64,000 bases of DNA, from NCBI RefSeq assembly GCF_000379465.1, contig NZ_KB905458.1, positions 170,845-234,844 on the forward strand. Direction: 5' to 3'. Both the position numbers and the translations under genes were made by a program. The notes under the pieces were generated by a model. It worked only from the letters and a program-made list of their open reading frames with translations, did no database searches and was not told the origin of the DNA. Below, one piece after another: positions 9,295 to 17,971 of the stretch. The stretch's first letter is position 1; each line of letters starts with the position of its first letter. The DNA is from Sciscionella marina DSM 45152 (GTDB lineage Bacteria; Actinomycetota; Actinomycetes; Mycobacteriales; Pseudonocardiaceae).

Positions 9295-10583
9295 GTGGAT
9301 TCTCCTTCTACGCGCATGACACTGGTCACCGCATGGACGACATCGAGGCCGGCGATGGCGTCCACGGTCGCCCGCAAAGCGCGATCGGGCGCGGAATGGG
9401 TGACGATCACCAGGTTCGCGTCCGCGGTACGCCCTTCCTGGCGGACAACGGCGATGGACACCTCGTGCTTGGCGAAGACCGCGGCCACCTGTTCCAGAAC
9501 TCCGGCGACATCCGCGACGTCCAGGCTGATGTGGTACCGCGTCGGCGTCTCGCCCATCGGTTGCACACGCAGCGCGGCATGCGCGGATTCCCGCGGGCCG
9601 AAACCGCCCGCGATCCGGTTGCGCGCCGCGGTGACCAGGTCGCCGAGCACCGCGCTCGCCGTGGGCACCCCACCCGCGCCCTGGCCGAAGAACATCAGCG
9701 AACCCGCGGCATCGGCTTCGACATAGACCGCGTTGAACGCACCGCCGACGCCGGCCAGCTGATGGCTGCGCGGAATCATCGCCGGATAGACTCGCGCGGA
9801 AACCGATTCCTCGCCGGATTCCCCGCGCACCCTTTCACAGATCGCGAGCAGTTTCACCGTGCGCCCCAATTCCCGGGCGGCCGCGATATCGGCGCTGCTC
9901 ACCTCGGAAATTCCCTCGCGGTGCACATCGTGCGCGCCCACCCGGGTATGAAAGGCGAGCGAGGCGAGAATGGCCGCCTTCGCCGCCGCGTCGAAACCGT
10001 CCACATCGGAGCTCGGATCCGCCTCAGCGTATCCCAGCCTTCCCGCCTCTTCAAGGGTTTCCGTGTACCCGGCCCCGGTCTCGTCCATCGCGGAAAGAAT
10101 GAAGTTCGTCGTGCCGTTGACGATTCCGGTGACCCGGTTTATCCGATCCCCGGAAAGCGATTCACGAATCGGGCGCAGCAGCGGAATGGCGCCTGCTACC
10201 GCGGCCTCGAAATAGATGTCCGCGCCCGATTCGTCGGCAGCCTCGTACAATTCCGGACCGCATTCGGCGAGCAGATTCTTGTTCGCCGTCACCACGCTGA
10301 TCCCGCGGCGCAGCGCGTCCCGCAGCAGCGTGCGCGCGGGCTCGATTCCGCCGATCACCTCGACGATCAGGTCGATGTCCGAGCGCAGCAGGCCTTCGGC
10401 GTCGGTGGTGAGCAGATCCTGCGGAACCTCCGGATGCCGCGCCGGGCGGCGAACCGCGATCCCGGCGAGTTCGAGCGGCGCACCGATCCGGGCGGCGAGT
10501 TCCGTGCCCTCTTCGGTGAGCAGCCTGGCGACCTCGGTGCCGACCGTGCCGCACCCGAGTAGCGCGACCCGCAACGCCTTCAT
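9291..10583 (-). CDS. hom: Homoserine dehydrogenase
   Basis: This enzyme of about 430 residues reduces aspartate semialdehyde to homoserine with NAD(P)H. It shows the nucleotide-binding motif [17 protein letters not shown] at the N-terminus, the substrate region ([33 protein letters not shown]) and a C-terminal ACT domain ([20 protein letters not shown]) that usually mediates threonine feedback. ATG 10583 is preferred because GGAGG precedes it by 4 nt; a GTG at 10586 overlaps the lysA stop. Its stop overlaps the thrC start. Confidence 0.97.
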   Translation of the reverse strand: MKALRVALLGCGTVGTEVARLLTEEGTELAARIGAPLELAGIAVRRPARHPEVPQDLLTTDAEGLLRSDIDLIVEVIGGIEPARTLLRDALRRGISVVTANKNLLAECGPELYEAADESGADIYFEAAVAGAIPLLRPIRESLSGDRINRVTGIVNGTTNFILSAMDETGAGYTETLEEAGRLGYAEADPSSDVDGFDAAAKAAILASLAFHTRVGAHDVHREGISEVSSADIAAARELGRTVKLLAICERVRGESGEESVSARVYPAMIPRSHQLAGVGGAFNAVYVEADAAGSLMFFGQGAGGVPTASAVLGDLVTAARNRIAGGFGPRESAHAALRVQPMGETPTRYHISLDVADVAGVLEQVAAVFAKHEVSIAVVRQEGRTADANLVIVTHSAPDRALRATVDAIAGLDVVHAVTSVMRVEGEST

Positions 10584-12001
10584 CACGCCTCCAGCCTGAG
10601 TAGATCCTCGGTGGTCTCCCTGCGCAGCAAGGGTTGCACGGAACCGTCGCGGACCGCCACCACCGCAGGCCGGGGAACCCGGTTGTAGTTGCTGGCCATC
10701 GAATAGCAGTAGGCGCCGGTCGCCGCCACCGCGATCAGGTCGCCGGGCGCGATATCGGCGGGCAGCCAGGCATCACGCACCACGACGTCACCGGACTCGC
10801 AGTGCTTGCCGACGATGCGGCACAGCGCGGAATCGGCCTCGGCCCGCCGGGAGACGAGCCGGCAGTCGTACACCGAATCGTAGAGCGCGGTCCGGATGTT
10901 GTCGCTCATGCCGCCGTCGACCGAGACGTAGGTACGCACCAGGCCCGCGTCGAGCTCGATCGGCTTCACCGTGCCGACCCGGTACAGCGTCACCGTTCCC
11001 GGACCGGCGATCGCGCGCCCCGGTTCGACCGCGATCGTCGGCACCGCGAGCCCGGCCTGTTCGCATTCCTTGGCCACGATCCGGTGCAGCCCCTCGGCGA
11101 GCGTGTCCACCGGCATCGGGTCATCGCCCTCGGTGTAGGCGATCCCCAGCCCGCCGCCGAGGTCCACTGTGGACAGATCGGCGAGCCGGTCGGAGCCGTG
11201 TTCCTCGTTGACCCGCGCCAGCAGATCGATCACCCGGTGCGCGGCCACCTCGAATCCGGCCGTGTCGAAGATCTGCGAGCCGATATGGCTGTGCAGCCCG
11301 ATCAGCCGCAGGTTCGCGCAGTTGAGCACCCGGCGAACGGCTTCCTCCGCGCCACCGGCCGAGAGCGAGAAACCGAACTTCTGGTCCTCGTGCGCGGTCG
11401 CGATGAATTCGTGGGTGTGCGCCTCGACACCGACGGTCACCCGGACCATGACCTGTTGCACGACCCCGTGCTCGCGGGCGATCTGGTCCAGCCGCGCGAT
11501 CTCCAGGTACGAGTCGAGCACGATGGTGCCGACCCCCGCGGTGACCGCCTCGGCCAGCTCCTGCTCGGTCTTGTTGTTGCCGTGCAAGGCGATCCGCTCG
11601 ACCGGGAAACCGGCGCGCAACGCGATGGCGAGCTCGCCGCCGCTGCACACATCCAAGGACAGGCCCTCATCGGCCACCCAGCGCGCCACCTTGACCGAGA
11701 GAAACGCCTTCGCCGCGTAGTGCACCGAAGAGGCGGATCCGAAGGCCTGGGCGTATTCGCGGCAGCGGGAGCGGAAATCCTCCTCGTCCACCACGAACAA
11801 CGGGGTGCCGTATTCCTCGGCGAGATCGGCGACATCCACTCCGGCGAACGCGACCGATCCGCGTTCGTCCCGGAAGCTGCCGCGCGGCCACACCAGCGCG
11901 GGCAGTTCGTCCAGAGTGTCCAGTGTGGACGGTTGCGGTCCCGCGGTATCGCCGGGTGCGAGCACATCGGCGTGCCTCGGGCCTGCTGGGTGAGCGCGCA
12001 T
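10583..12001 (-). CDS. lysA: Diaminopimelate decarboxylase
   Basis: This 472-residue PLP enzyme makes L-lysine from meso-diaminopimelate, the last step of lysine synthesis. The PLP lysine is in [17 protein letters not shown]. The barrel motifs [10 protein letters not shown] and [10 protein letters not shown], and the C-terminal ESGDVVVRD (with the catalytic Cys in GKHCESGD) are intact. It follows argS by 7 bp and overlaps hom, so lysine and threonine synthesis are co-transcribed with the arginyl-tRNA synthetase, as in corynebacteria and relatives. Confidence 0.97.
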   Translation of the reverse strand: MRAHPAGPRHADVLAPGDTAGPQPSTLDTLDELPALVWPRGSFRDERGSVAFAGVDVADLAEEYGTPLFVVDEEDFRSRCREYAQAFGSASSVHYAAKAFLSVKVARWVADEGLSLDVCSGGELAIALRAGFPVERIALHGNNKTEQELAEAVTAGVGTIVLDSYLEIARLDQIAREHGVVQQVMVRVTVGVEAHTHEFIATAHEDQKFGFSLSAGGAEEAVRRVLNCANLRLIGLHSHIGSQIFDTAGFEVAAHRVIDLLARVNEEHGSDRLADLSTVDLGGGLGIAYTEGDDPMPVDTLAEGLHRIVAKECEQAGLAVPTIAVEPGRAIAGPGTVTLYRVGTVKPIELDAGLVRTYVSVDGGMSDNIRTALYDSVYDCRLVSRRAEADSALCRIVGKHCESGDVVVRDAWLPADIAPGDLIAVAATGAYCYSMASNYNRVPRPAVVAVRDGSVQPLLRRETTEDLLRLEA

Positions 12002-12008
12002 TGTGGTC

Positions 12009-13682
12009 TTACATCCGTTCCGGTGCGGCCACGCCGAGCAGGCGCAGTCCGTTGGCGAGCACGTGCCGTGCCGCCGTGCAGAGGGCGAGCCGCGCGCCCG
12101 TCAGCCCCGTCGCGGGCTCATCACCCATCGGCAGCACGCGACAGGAGTCGTAGAAGCGGTGATACGCGGCGGCGAGCGATTCCAGGTAACGCGCGATGCG
12201 GTGCGGTTCCCGCAGATCCGCGCTTGCCTTGACGACGCCGGGGAACTCTCCGATGGTGCGGATCAGCTCGCCCTCGCGCTCGTGCGTGAGCAGTCCCAGT
12301 TCGGACCGACCGGCCGCGGCGATGCCGAGATCTTCGGCGTTGCGCGCGATCGAGCACAGCCGCGCATGCGCGTACTGCACGTAGAAGACCGGATTTTCGT
12401 TGGTGCGCTTGGCATACAGGTCCAGGTCGATGTCCAGGCTCGCATCGATCGAGGACCGGATCATCGAGTAGCGGGCCGCGTCCACGCCGACCACGTCCAC
12501 CAGGTCTTCCATCCGGAGTACGGTGCCCGCGCGCTTACTCATCCGCACCGGCTCACCGTTCGAGACCAGGTTCACCATCTGCCCGATCAGCACCTCGACC
12601 GTGTCCGGATCATCGCCGAGTGCTGCCGCGGCCGCCTTCAGCCGCGCGATGTAGCCGTGATGATCGGCACCGAGCATGTAGATGCAGAGGTCGAATCCCC
12701 GCGCGCGCTTGTCCGCGAAGTAGGCGATGTCCCCGGCGATGTAGGCGGGTGCGCCGTCGGTCTTGATGACCACCCTGTCCTTGTCGTCGCCGAAATCCTT
12801 ACTGCGCAACCACCACGCGCCATCGGCGAAGTACAGGTTGTCCGAGTTCTTCAACCGCTCGACCAGTTCACCGACCGCGCCGGACTGGTGCAGCGAGTCC
12901 TCGTGGAAGAACACGTCGAAGTCCGTGCCGAACTCGTGCAGCGAGCGCTTGACCTCGTCGAACATCAGCCCGACGCCGATCTGCCTGAAGACCTCGGCCG
13001 CGTCCCCGCGCTCCAGCGCGTCCGGCTGCTGGGCCAGTACCTGGCTCGCCACCTCACCGATGTAGGCCCCGCCGTAACCGTCCTCCGGGGTCGGTTCCCC
13101 CTTCGCGGCGGCCATCAGCGAGTTCACGAACCGGTCGATCTGCGCACCCGCATCGTTGAAGTAGTACTCCCGCGTGACGTCCGCGCCCTGTGCCTCGAGC
13201 ACTCTGCCGAGCGCGTCGCCCGCCGCGGCCCAGCGCGCCCCGCCGAGGTGCACCGGACCGGTCGGGTTCGCCGAGACGAACTCCAGGTTGATCTTGGTGC
13301 CCGCCAGCTGTTCGGCCTGGCCGTAGCCCGCGCCCTCCTCGAGCACCTTCGCCACGATTCCGCCCTGCGCGTCCGCGGCGAGCCGCAAGTTCACGAAGCC
13401 CGGTCCCGCGATCTCCGCCGAATCGATCGAATCGCTCTGCGCGAGCGCCTCGGCCAACCAGCTCGCCAGTTCACGCGGCGCCACCCCGAGGCGCTTACCG
13501 ATCTGCAGCGCAAGATTCGTCGCGTAATCGCCGTGCTCCGGATTACGCGGACGCTCCACAACGACCTGCTCGGGAAGCACGGATTCGTCGAGCTCACGGG
13601 CACGCAGGACCTCGAGGGCCGCGTCCCGGACGGTGGTGGCGAGGGCTGCTGGGGTCACCCGCGTGAGTCTATCGCTGGCCAT
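12009..13682 (-). CDS. argS: Arginyl-tRNA synthetase
   Basis: This 557-residue class I synthetase charges tRNA-Arg. The HIGH-like motif is [15 protein letters not shown] (about residues 130-144), where HLGG replaces HIGH as usual in ArgRS; the KMSKS-like motif is RMSKRAGT. The N-terminal Add-1 domain and the C-terminal DALR anticodon-binding domain ([16 protein letters not shown]) are both visible. It is the first gene of the minus-strand amino acid operon. A tRNA-Arg gene lies about 1 kb upstream but on the opposite strand. Confidence 0.97.
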   Translation of the reverse strand: MASDRLTRVTPAALATTVRDAALEVLRARELDESVLPEQVVVERPRNPEHGDYATNLALQIGKRLGVAPRELASWLAEALAQSDSIDSAEIAGPGFVNLRLAADAQGGIVAKVLEEGAGYGQAEQLAGTKINLEFVSANPTGPVHLGGARWAAAGDALGRVLEAQGADVTREYYFNDAGAQIDRFVNSLMAAAKGEPTPEDGYGGAYIGEVASQVLAQQPDALERGDAAEVFRQIGVGLMFDEVKRSLHEFGTDFDVFFHEDSLHQSGAVGELVERLKNSDNLYFADGAWWLRSKDFGDDKDRVVIKTDGAPAYIAGDIAYFADKRARGFDLCIYMLGADHHGYIARLKAAAAALGDDPDTVEVLIGQMVNLVSNGEPVRMSKRAGTVLRMEDLVDVVGVDAARYSMIRSSIDASLDIDLDLYAKRTNENPVFYVQYAHARLCSIARNAEDLGIAAAGRSELGLLTHEREGELIRTIGEFPGVVKASADLREPHRIARYLESLAAAYHRFYDSCRVLPMGDEPATGLTGARLALCTAARHVLANGLRLLGVAAPERM

Positions 13683-13732
13683 GAACGCAGCGACGCCCGC
13701 CAGGACATGTGCCGCAGGTCACGCACTACCCA

Positions 13733-14638
13733 CTACCAGCTCAGTTCCGCGCAGCGCACATTCGGCGTCTCCACCTGCAAGGTCGCGTGATCGATGTCGT
13801 ACTCCGCCTTCAGCAGCCGCTGCGCCGCAGCCAGCACCACGCCAGGGTCCGCGTCCGCATGCACCGCGAGATGCGCCGAAGCCACCTCCATCCCCGAGGT
13901 CAGCGTCCAGATGTGGATATCGTGCACCTCACCGACCCCGGCCACCTCGCCGAGACTCGCCGCGACCCCGTCCACATCCAGCTTCGCGGGCGCATGCTGA
14001 AACAAAATGCGCAAAGCATTGCGCCCCAGACTCCACGCGCGCGGCAGCACGAACAGACCGATCGCGACACCGATGACCGGGTCCGCGTACGGCCAGCCCG
14101 TCCACAGCGTGATCGCCCCCGAGACCAGTACACCGATCGAGCCGAGCAGATCCGAGAGCACCTCCAGATACGCACCGCGCACATTCAGACTCTCCTGCGC
14201 ACCCCCGCGCAACAGCAGAAACGAGAACACATTCGCCAGCAGACCAGCGAAGCCGACGATCAGCACCGGAAGACCGGGAACCCCCTCCGGCGCGCGGAAC
14301 TTCCCCACCGCCTCATAGGTCACATAACCCGCGACCCCGAACAACAGCACCGCGTTCAACAGCGCAGCGAGCACCTCAGCCCGGTACATGCCGAACGTCT
14401 TCGTCGACGAGCGCCGCGCCCGCTTCGCCAGCATGATCGCCGCCAACGCCATGCCCACGCCGACCACATCCGTGAGCATGTGCGCCGCATCCGAGATCAA
14501 TGCCAGCGAGCCCGTCAGCACACCCGTCACCAGCTCCAGCACCATGAACGCCGCCGTCACCCCGAACGAAAGCGCCAGCGGCCGGACATGTCGCCCCGAA
14601 GCACTCGTCCCCGCGCCGTGGCCATGCCCGTGCCCCAT
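13733..14638 (-). CDS. Cation diffusion facilitator (CzcD-like) metal exporter
   Basis: This 301-residue inner-membrane antiporter exports a divalent metal (Zn, Fe, Co or Mn) against protons. It has a histidine-rich N-terminus (MGHGHGHGAG), six hydrophobic segments, and the paired metal-site motifs LISDAAHMLTD (TM2) and YLEVLSDLLGS (TM5), HxxxD-like in both. The cytoplasmic C-terminal domain carries HDIHIWTL. ATG 14638 is chosen over an upstream ATG because GGAGG lies 7 nt before it. An IdeR/DtxR-like box at 14686-14704 overlaps the likely promoter, suggesting iron or manganese control. Confidence 0.92.
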   Translation of the reverse strand: MGHGHGHGAGTSASGRHVRPLALSFGVTAAFMVLELVTGVLTGSLALISDAAHMLTDVVGVGMALAAIMLAKRARRSSTKTFGMYRAEVLAALLNAVLLFGVAGYVTYEAVGKFRAPEGVPGLPVLIVGFAGLLANVFSFLLLRGGAQESLNVRGAYLEVLSDLLGSIGVLVSGAITLWTGWPYADPVIGVAIGLFVLPRAWSLGRNALRILFQHAPAKLDVDGVAASLGEVAGVGEVHDIHIWTLTSGMEVASAHLAVHADADPGVVLAAAQRLLKAEYDIDHATLQVETPNVRCAELSW

Positions 14639-14682
14639 AGCCGCACCTCCGTTCACATGCATGGCGAAGTGCGCATGTATGC

Positions 14683-14704
14683 AATATAGCTAAGGCTAGC
14701 CTAA
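14683..14704 (-). promoter_or_regulatory. IdeR/DtxR-like metal box with -10-like element
   Basis: On the minus strand, 14704-14686 reads TTAGGCTAGCCTTAGCTAT. It matches the known 19-bp IdeR/DtxR consensus (TTAGGTTAGSCTAACCTAA) at about 15 of 19 positions. An AT-rich TATATT directly follows and could be the -10 of the CDF gene starting at 14638. Inference: a DtxR-family protein (IdeR or MntR type) controls the transporter. Confidence 0.6.
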
Positions 14705-14756
14705 CAAGAACCCCTTCGGGAGTGCACTCCCCCGTGCTGTAGAGTCACCCGGGTAA

Positions 14757-14832
14757 GCCCTCGTAGCTCAGTGGATAGAGCACTGCTCTCCGGAAGCAGG
14801 TGTCGCAGGTTCGAATCCTGCCGAGGGCGCCA
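14757..14832 (+). tRNA. tRNA-Arg (anticodon CCG)
   Basis: A complete cloverleaf can be drawn: acceptor GCCCTCG/CGAGGGC, D-arm GCTC/GAGC, anticodon arm CTGCT/AGCAG with loop CTCCGGA (anticodon CCG, reading CGG), T-arm with GGTTCGAATCC, discriminator G and encoded CCA. It is intact despite serving as the integration target: the integrase gene begins 77 bp downstream. Confidence 0.96.
14797..14832 (+). other. Presumed attachment site (attL) at the tRNA-Arg 3' end
   Basis: The element integrase begins just after the tRNA, so recombination presumably used the tRNA 3' half (anticodon arm to CCA). This is inferred from location. I found no second copy of the tRNA 3' end inside the window; the other end of the element must lie beyond base 64000. 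Confidence 0.55.
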
Positions 14833-14908
14833 GGTCAAAGGCATGCACTGCTGGTCAGACCGGGGCTCATGGCATGAAACGTGGCATAAGTCTCGATAGA
14901 CTGGGTGC

Positions 14909-16660
14909 ATGCCTACCATCAGTGCGCCCAAAGGCCAACCCGAGAAGGGGAGCATCGAGACGCTCCCCAGTGGAGCTCTTCGCGTCCGCGTCTACGCGTG
15001 CATGGATCCCGTCACGGGTCTCCCGCACTACCTTCGAGAGACCGTCTCGGCCGGACCCCATGCCTGGAACAAGGCCAAGAAGGTTGCCCGCCGTCTAGCG
15101 CACCAAGTTGACGAAGGTAGGCACCCCAGGACTGACGCGACGCTCACCGAGCTATTGAACCGACACTTCCCGATGCTCGATTGCGCCGAGACAACTAGAC
15201 GAACGAACGAGCGTCATCGACGGAAGCACATCGAACCAGTTCTCGGGAAGCACAAGATCGCCAAGATCGACGCTGCGATTATCGAATCATTCTATACCGA
15301 GCTCCGGACTTGTCGTGATCACTGCAAGCGGCACAAGCACATTCGGCAGGATAAAAAGCACGTTTGTAAGCCACTCGGGAACTCAACTATTCTGAAAATC
15401 CATGGCATCCTGTCGAAAGCATTCAGTCGAGCCGAACGCTGGGACTGGATTGTGCAGAATCCAGTTAAGAAGGCGGAGGCTCCGTCCAAGCCAGAACCTG
15501 ACCCGCAGCCACCATCGCCGAACGAAGCGGCCATGATTCTCAATGAATCATGGAAGGACGTCTCATGGGGGACTTTGGTATGGGTGGCCATGACGACCTC
15601 GCCCCGGCGCGGGGAATTGTGCGCGCCTCGGTGGAGCCATTTCGACGCCGACCGAAAGACTCTTACCTATAAACGTTCCATAGCTCAAGATGGGAAGGAG
15701 CTATGGGAGACAGACACGAAGACCCACAGGAAACGCATCGTCGCACTGGATGAGGACACCACGGCGATCCTCAGCGATTACAAAGCGCACTGCCAGCGGA
15801 TGGCACGGCTCGCGGGCACTCACCTCTCGGAGGACGCATACATATTCTCTAATGTCCCGGATGGCACCGTTCCTCTCAAACCTGCTTCTGTTTCACAGCG
15901 TTACCGTCGCCTTGCGCGTCGACTCGGCATCGAGTCGACCATTCATAAGCTGCGTCACTACACCGCCACAGAGTTGATCACGGCGGGCGTGGACATCCGC
16001 ACGGTAGCTGGCAGGCTCGGTCACTCAGCCGGAGGTACAACCACGCTCAAGATGTACGCAGCATGGGTCAGCGAAGCCGATCAGCGTGCGTCCACCATCC
16101 TGCACGGACGGATGCCCCCACGACCCGCAGGCCAAGTCAGCACAATCGAACGCGCCAAGGACGACCCCCAAGCTCCGTTCGAGATCATCGCCGCTTCAAT
16201 TCGCCGCGACATCAACGCGGGAAAACTTTGCCACGGCGAAGTTCTCCCCTCTGTCAACGAAACCGCCGCCGAGCACAAGGTCAGTGTCGGTACCGCACAC
16301 CGCGCGCACGGACTACTGCGATCATGGGGTCTTGTCACTGAAGGAGGTCGAGGCACGCGGCCGACGGTCGTTGCACCCGAGACTTCGGGGGATTCAACAG
16401 TGCTGAAAGCGATGGAGGTTAACACCTCCGAGCCACGTGGTAACAGCAGTAACGAAACGCTTCTCGAACTACGTCTATTGTCTCTAGGGGTACCTGTCAA
16501 GGACTTCAGCACTCAGGCAAACTCCACAGACGCGCCTACCCTTCATCGTCTGTTGAACGGGGCCGCGCGGCGACACGGCGGGTCCGAATATCAGATCGAG
16601 AACTACGAACTCGAAGTACGTCAAGGAGGGGCCCTAGTGACAACCTTTGTTGCCCTGTGA
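14909..16660 (+). CDS. int: Tyrosine site-specific integrase with C-terminal GntR-like HTH
   Basis: This 583-residue recombinase has an N-terminal AP2-like/SAM-like DNA-binding part, then a catalytic domain with Arg in TTSPRRGELC (about 233), HKLRHYTA (about 345) and GRLGHSAGG followed by tyrosine in LKMYAAW (about 383). Residues about 415-490 add a winged-helix GntR-like domain (PFEIIAASIRRDINAGKL, EHKVSVGTAHRAHGLLRSWG), and about 90 residues of unknown type follow. It catalyses integration and excision at tRNA-Arg. The usual length is about 390-420 residues, so the tail is an extra regulatory module or an in-frame fusion. It is not broken. Confidence 0.93.
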   Translation: MPTISAPKGQPEKGSIETLPSGALRVRVYACMDPVTGLPHYLRETVSAGPHAWNKAKKVARRLAHQVDEGRHPRTDATLTELLNRHFPMLDCAETTRRTNERHRRKHIEPVLGKHKIAKIDAAIIESFYTELRTCRDHCKRHKHIRQDKKHVCKPLGNSTILKIHGILSKAFSRAERWDWIVQNPVKKAEAPSKPEPDPQPPSPNEAAMILNESWKDVSWGTLVWVAMTTSPRRGELCAPRWSHFDADRKTLTYKRSIAQDGKELWETDTKTHRKRIVALDEDTTAILSDYKAHCQRMARLAGTHLSEDAYIFSNVPDGTVPLKPASVSQRYRRLARRLGIESTIHKLRHYTATELITAGVDIRTVAGRLGHSAGGTTTLKMYAAWVSEADQRASTILHGRMPPRPAGQVSTIERAKDDPQAPFEIIAASIRRDINAGKLCHGEVLPSVNETAAEHKVSVGTAHRAHGLLRSWGLVTEGGRGTRPTVVAPETSGDSTVLKAMEVNTSEPRGNSSNETLLELRLLSLGVPVKDFSTQANSTDAPTLHRLLNGAARRHGGSEYQIENYELEVRQGGALVTTFVAL

Positions 16661-16824
16661 CCACAAATGCCTGTGGGCTGACAGGATGAAGCGTCGGGCA
16701 ATCCTGGAAACCAGGAAAGCCTCTACTTTCTGTCTGCCTTCAGGTGACAGGTAACATCGGTACCCACATCATCCGGGGGCTCGCCCGGTTCGACGCCTGT
16801 GACCTCAACGACGAGGAGTAACTG
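16661..16824 (+). other. Short intergenic region with a possible gene remnant
   Basis: A CCTGG-AAA-CCAGG hairpin lies at 16703-16715. In frame 16744-16821, GTG to TAA, 25 codons (VTGNIGTHIIRGLARFDACD, then LNDEE) end 3 bp before the nucleotidyltransferase start. This may be a tiny leader gene or the C-terminal remnant of a partner gene; it is too short to decide. Confidence 0.25.
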
Positions 16825-17700
16825 ATGAAGCGGGAACGTGCGACCGTTCTCCTCGAGGAGCTGGTCCGCCGTGCTGGGGGTGATGGGTGGCCGGTACAGG
16901 TAGTGGAAGCGGTTCACGTCTTCGGTTCATACTCCCGAGGTGCCACGGAGCCAGGTGACCTTGATGTCGCAGTCGACATTCAGCGTAATGACCATTGGGC
17001 AGAGCACTTCGTCGCGTGCCTGTCCAATGGTCGGGACCCCTACTCTGAGCTTCGCCAGGCACTGCGTGGCAGGACCCGCAGCGTCTCGATCCTATTCGAG
17101 CGTTTTCACGGCCACGATGACGTGCCCATGATCTTGCTGTGGCGGCGAGGTGAACCTCTCCAATTGGCCGTCGAGCGAATCCATGCAATACCGGTAGATC
17201 CGACAGCTGGACGCGCACCCCGGGATGCAATGCTTCCCTGCTTTGATGGGCTTGACAAGTGGCTACCCCGGTTTGTGCGTCAGGAGCTCGAGGAACTGAT
17301 TGCCCGAAAAATAATCACGGTCGAACAGATCGTATTAGATGACGCCGATATCGTCGATCCGATGATGCTCGACCTGTTAGACAGTCGATGGACGGTGGGC
17401 AGTCCGCTTCGGCGGGCTGCCGCGGCAGCCTTGTCTTATCTGGAACACCAGGGGGTTGATCTTCGATCGGTGCACCTGCACGGTCGGAATATAAACCATT
17501 CAACCACTCCATACAGTGTTGCCTTCGGACTCAAGTACTTAAGTTCGCTGCTATTCAGTTTCGCAGAGCGCGGCGGGGTTCAGTGGCTTGAAGTCGTACA
17601 TCCCTCGCGCCGATGGCCACTCCGTACGTTGAAGATAGAGCTGCGCGATCGCGAGAAGCTAGCCAACCGAGGTACAGGGTTTCAATCCTTCTTCAAATAG
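16825..17700 (+). CDS. Nucleotidyltransferase-domain protein of unknown role
   Basis: This 291-residue protein has a polymerase-beta-type nucleotidyltransferase signature: HVFGSYSRGATEPGDLDVAV (about residues 30-49), i.e. GS-x9-DxD, with a possible third acidic residue in RSVSILFE. The remaining roughly 200 residues match no family I recognise. MNT-type antitoxins, AbiEii-type toxins and various phage-defence enzymes use this fold, so an orphan or defence role is possible but not shown. It follows the integrase in the same direction and converges on the rep-xis gene 13 bp away. Base composition is less GC-rich than the flanking core genes. Confidence 0.6.
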   Translation: MKRERATVLLEELVRRAGGDGWPVQVVEAVHVFGSYSRGATEPGDLDVAVDIQRNDHWAEHFVACLSNGRDPYSELRQALRGRTRSVSILFERFHGHDDVPMILLWRRGEPLQLAVERIHAIPVDPTAGRAPRDAMLPCFDGLDKWLPRFVRQELEELIARKIITVEQIVLDDADIVDPMMLDLLDSRWTVGSPLRRAAAAALSYLEHQGVDLRSVHLHGRNINHSTTPYSVAFGLKYLSSLLFSFAERGGVQWLEVVHPSRRWPLRTLKIELRDREKLANRGTGFQSFFK

Positions 17701-17713
17701 TCAACACTAAACG

Positions 17714-17971
17714 TTACTCACAGGGATCTGCATCGGCGGCGAGATGGAAGTCTGCGGAGTTCATCTCTCGGCTTTCTTGTACTACCGTTGCTTCCATGTT
17801 TTCGATCGCTTGCGCGGGTATGGTGTAGCGTCCGCGTATTTTCAGTGCTGGAAATTCGCCGGCTTCAATGGCCCGGTATAGGGTCATCGGTGAGACCTGG
17901 AGTAGGTGCGCCGCTTGTCGGACGTTGAGGAATCGTGGCTGTGTCGGGGTTGGCGTGCTGTCCTGTGGCAT
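17714..17971 (-). CDS. xis: Excisionase-like MerR/helix-turn-helix_17 domain, internal start of rep ORF
   Basis: The last 85 codons of the replication ORF form a complete excisionase-type protein: FLNVRQAAHLLQVSPMTLYR is the DNA-binding helix pair, followed by AIEAGEFPALKIRGRYTI, the usual wing. ATG 17971 has a very strong ribosome site, GGGGAGGG, 5 nt upstream, so independent translation is likely even though the frame is open through to rep. It would bind the attachment site and steer the integrase toward excision. The 68-bp two-site operator (18127-18194) lies about 160 bp upstream, inside the rep reading frame. Confidence 0.75.
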   Translation of the reverse strand: MPQDSTPTPTQPRFLNVRQAAHLLQVSPMTLYRAIEAGEFPALKIRGRYTIPAQAIENMEATVVQESREMNSADFHLAADADPCE

